Source: Allobosea psychrotolerans (GTDB taxonomy: Bacteria > Pseudomonadota > Alphaproteobacteria > Rhizobiales > Beijerinckiaceae). From it: DNA of 64,000 nucleotides. A program made the translations under genes and the position numbers. Within the stretch, counting starts at the first letter, position 1, and each line of letters starts with the position of its first letter. The stretch covers positions 62,001-126,000 of the forward strand of contig NZ_PQFZ01000016.1 in NCBI RefSeq assembly GCF_002917105.1, written 5' to 3'. This document shows, piece after piece, positions 61,995-64,000 of this stretch. The notes beneath the pieces are model-generated. The model searched no databases. It had not been told where the DNA came from and worked only from the letters and a program-made list of their open reading frames with translations.

Positions 61995-63494
61995 ATGGAC
62001 ATGATCGCCAATCTCACGCTCGGCTTCGGCGTCGCGCTGTCCCTGCAGAACCTGGCCCTGTGCTTCGCCGGCTGCTTCATCGGCACGCTGATCGGCGTGC
62101 TGCCCGGCGTCGGGCCGATCGCCACCATCGCGATCCTGCTGCCGATCACCTTCGGCGTCGATCCCGTCGGCGCGCTGATCATGCTGGCCGGCATCTATTA
62201 CGGCGCGCAATATGGTGGCTCGACCACCGCGATCCTGGTCAACATCCCGGGCGAGGCGACCTCCGTCGTCACCACGCTCGACGGCCACCAGATGGCAAAG
62301 CAGGGCCGCGCCGGCGTCGCGCTCGGCATCGCCGCGCTCGGCTCCTTCTTCGCCGGCTGCGTCGCGACCCTCTTCATCGCCGCGCTCGGCGCGCCCCTGA
62401 CCAAGCTCGCCTTGCTCTTCGGTCCGGCGGAATATTTCTCGCTGATGGTGATGGGCCTGTGCTTTGCCGTCGTGCTGGCGCGCGGCTCGATCCTCAAGGC
62501 CTTCTGCATGATCATGCTGGGCCTGCTGCTCTCGACGGTCGGCACCGACCTCGAAACCGGGCAGGAACGCCTCACCTTCGGCTTCCCGCCCTTGTCGGAC
62601 GGTATCGATTTCGCCGTGCTCGCCATGGGCGTCTTCGGCTTTGCCGAGGTGCTGCGCAATCTGGAAAACCCCGAGGCGCGCGACGTGGTGAAGGCCAAGA
62701 TCGGCCGGCTGCTCCCGGACTGGAGCGAGATCAAGCAGTCGATCAACCCGGTGCTGCGCGGCACCTTCATCGGCGGCATCCTCGGCATCCTGCCGGGCAA
62801 TGGCGCGGTGCTTGGCCCCTTCGCGAGCTACACCCTCGAGAAGAAGATCGCCAAGGATCCCTCGCGCTTCGGACGTGGCGCGATCGAAGGCGTCGCTGGT
62901 CCCGAATCGGCCAATAACGCCGGAGCGCAGACCGCCTTCATCCCGCTGCTGACACTCGGCATCCCGCCCAATGCCGTGATGGCGCTGATGGTCGGTGCGA
63001 TGACGATCCACGGCATCATTCCCGGCCCGCAGGTCATGACCAAGAACCCGGAGCTGTTCTGGGGCATGATCGCCTCGATGTGGATCGGCAACCTGATGCT
63101 GGTCATCATCAACCTGCCGCTGGTCGGCGTCTGGGTGAAGCTGCTGCAGGTGCCCTACCGCCTGATGTTCCCGGCGATCCTGATCTTCTGCTGCATCGGC
63201 ATCTACTCGGTGAACAACCAGCCGGTGGACGTCGCCTTCACCGCGATGTTCGGCCTGTTCGGCTACCTCTTGATCAAGCTCGGCTTCGAGCCCGCACCGA
63301 TGCTGCTCGGCTTCGTTCTGGGCAAGCTGCTCGAGGAGAAGATGCGCCAGGCGCTGATCATCTCGCGCGGTTCGTTCATGACCTTCATCGAGCGGCCGAT
63401 CTCGGCCGGCCTGCTGATCGTCGCCGTAGTGGTCCTGGTGATCGCGCTGCTGCCTTCGATCTCGAAGAAGCGCGAAGAGGTCTTCGTCGAATGA
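61995..63494 (+). CDS. tctA: Tripartite tricarboxylate transporter, large permease TctA
   Basis: 499 aa with about 11-12 helices. Family signatures are GTLIGVLPGVGPIATIAILL near the N-terminus, IYYGAQYGGSTTAILVNIPG, and PGNGAVLGPFASYTLEKKIA. Imports carboxylates driven by the sodium or proton gradient with the periplasmic TctC-type protein. It starts four bases after the tctB stop. Confidence 0.95.
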   Translation: MDMIANLTLGFGVALSLQNLALCFAGCFIGTLIGVLPGVGPIATIAILLPITFGVDPVGALIMLAGIYYGAQYGGSTTAILVNIPGEATSVVTTLDGHQMAKQGRAGVALGIAALGSFFAGCVATLFIAALGAPLTKLALLFGPAEYFSLMVMGLCFAVVLARGSILKAFCMIMLGLLLSTVGTDLETGQERLTFGFPPLSDGIDFAVLAMGVFGFAEVLRNLENPEARDVVKAKIGRLLPDWSEIKQSINPVLRGTFIGGILGILPGNGAVLGPFASYTLEKKIAKDPSRFGRGAIEGVAGPESANNAGAQTAFIPLLTLGIPPNAVMALMVGAMTIHGIIPGPQVMTKNPELFWGMIASMWIGNLMLVIINLPLVGVWVKLLQVPYRLMFPAILIFCCIGIYSVNNQPVDVAFTAMFGLFGYLLIKLGFEPAPMLLGFVLGKLLEEKMRQALIISRGSFMTFIERPISAGLLIVAVVVLVIALLPSISKKREEVFVE

Positions 63495-63559
63495 CGGGGT
63501 TGCTAGAGCTGCTCGTTCAATCCAGCGTCCATCAAAACATCTCAAGGGAGGCATCGTTC

Positions 63560-64000
63560 ATGAGGAAACTGACACTTGGCCTGGCGGCCGCGATCACCAT
63601 CGCGTTCGCCGGCGGCGTCCAGGCGCAGACCTATCCGACGCGCCCGGTCACCATGATCGTGCCGTTCGCCGCCGGCGGGCCGACCGACATCATCGCGCGT
63701 ATCGTCGCCGACCATATGTCGAAAACGCTCGGCCAGCAGGTCGTGATCGAGAACGTCGCCGGCGCCGGCGGCACCACCGGCATCACCCGCGCGGTCACGG
63801 CAGTGCCCGACGGCTACACCATCGCGATGGGGCATCTGGGCACGTTCTCGGCAGCGCCCGCGACCTATCCCGGCCTGAAATACGACCCGATCAATGGCAT
63901 GCAGGCCATCGGTCTGGCTGGCGGCACGCCGATCCTGATCGTCGCCCGCAAGAATTTCGAGCCGAAGGACCTGAAGGCGTTCGTAACCTATGTGAAGGCG
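63560..64000 (+). CDS. Tripartite tricarboxylate transporter substrate-binding protein (Bug/TctC family), 3'-truncated by window edge
   Basis: The first 147 residues are in the window. Signal peptide (LGLAAAITIAFAGGVQAQT), then the Bug-family opening YPTRPVTMIVPFAAGGPTDI and ENVAGAGGTTGITRAVTAVP. AAGGGAGG lies nine bases before the ATG at 63560. It is the periplasmic receptor for the tctA/tctB permease encoded just upstream. The stop lies outside the window. Confidence 0.93.
   Translation, partial: MRKLTLGLAAAITIAFAGGVQAQTYPTRPVTMIVPFAAGGPTDIIARIVADHMSKTLGQQVVIENVAGAGGTTGITRAVTAVPDGYTIAMGHLGTFSAAPATYPGLKYDPINGMQAIGLAGGTPILIVARKNFEPKDLKAFVTYVKA

Overview
The window is GC-rich, gene-dense bacterial chromosome from an alphaproteobacterium of the order Hyphomicrobiales. 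Indicators are a MucR/Ros-type regulator, a PdhS/PleC-like PAS histidine kinase, an Hsp20-DUF1150 pair, phasins, AapJ/BztA-type amino-acid binding proteins, a tripartite tricarboxylate transporter, an encoded CCA on tRNA-His, and several dispersed palindromic repeats of a kind I associate with this order. A Bosea- or Methylobacterium-like genome would fit, but the genus cannot be fixed from the sequence alone. I see no prophage, insertion sequence, CRISPR array or rRNA.

Layout. 1-4.2 kb: end of an oligopeptide-type ABC importer (two ATPases), a GH51 arabinofuranosidase and an ArsR-type regulator, probably one arabinoside uptake and hydrolysis operon. 4.2-4.8 kb: a decayed chemotaxis-receptor fragment. 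4.8-9.2 kb: a PuuB-like oxidase, MucR and oligopeptidase B. 9.2-13.4 kb: a membrane-anchored Ala/Glu-rich protein, SodB and a chemotaxis receptor. 13.4-17.2 kb: an HpnK/YdjC-type deacetylase, a GtrB-like glycosyltransferase and MurJ. 17.3-20 kb: an IlvE-like aminotransferase, AzlCD and a phosphopantetheinyl transferase. 20-23.6 kb: two TerC proteins, a tartrate dehydrogenase and a fluoroacetate-dehalogenase-like hydrolase.

23.8-46.1 kb holds the translation genes infC, rpmI, rplT, pheS and pheT, all on the minus strand and in the canonical order. The row is broken into three pieces by blocks of accessory genes, and a GT21-type glycosyltransferase sits between pheS and pheT. The first block (28.6-32.5 kb) contains two tandem cysteine-bearing exported proteins followed by a SCO protein, a LOG phosphoribohydrolase and an M20 peptidase. 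The second block (33.6-45.4 kb) contains two orphan amino-acid binding proteins, a LysR/aldo-keto reductase pair, a BKACE enzyme, a large soluble protein with two related Cache-like halves and a C-terminal CheW domain, an RpiR-led cluster (class III aminotransferase, binding protein, racemase-like protein) and a class II aldolase.

46.2-64 kb: a GT4 glycosyltransferase, an ABHD10-like hydrolase, DUF1150 and Hsp20, tRNA-His, two phasins, the PdhS-like kinase, an M23 peptidase, MgtE, a GST, an EamA exporter, and a LysR-tctB-tctA-tctC operon that runs off the right edge.

The most interesting items are the double-Cache CheW protein, the SCO-linked cysteine-protein pair, the split but colinear infC-pheT cluster, the RpiR cluster with its candidate operator, and the hydrolase carrying the fluoroacetate dehalogenase residue set. 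Without a database search I cannot show that any of them is undescribed.
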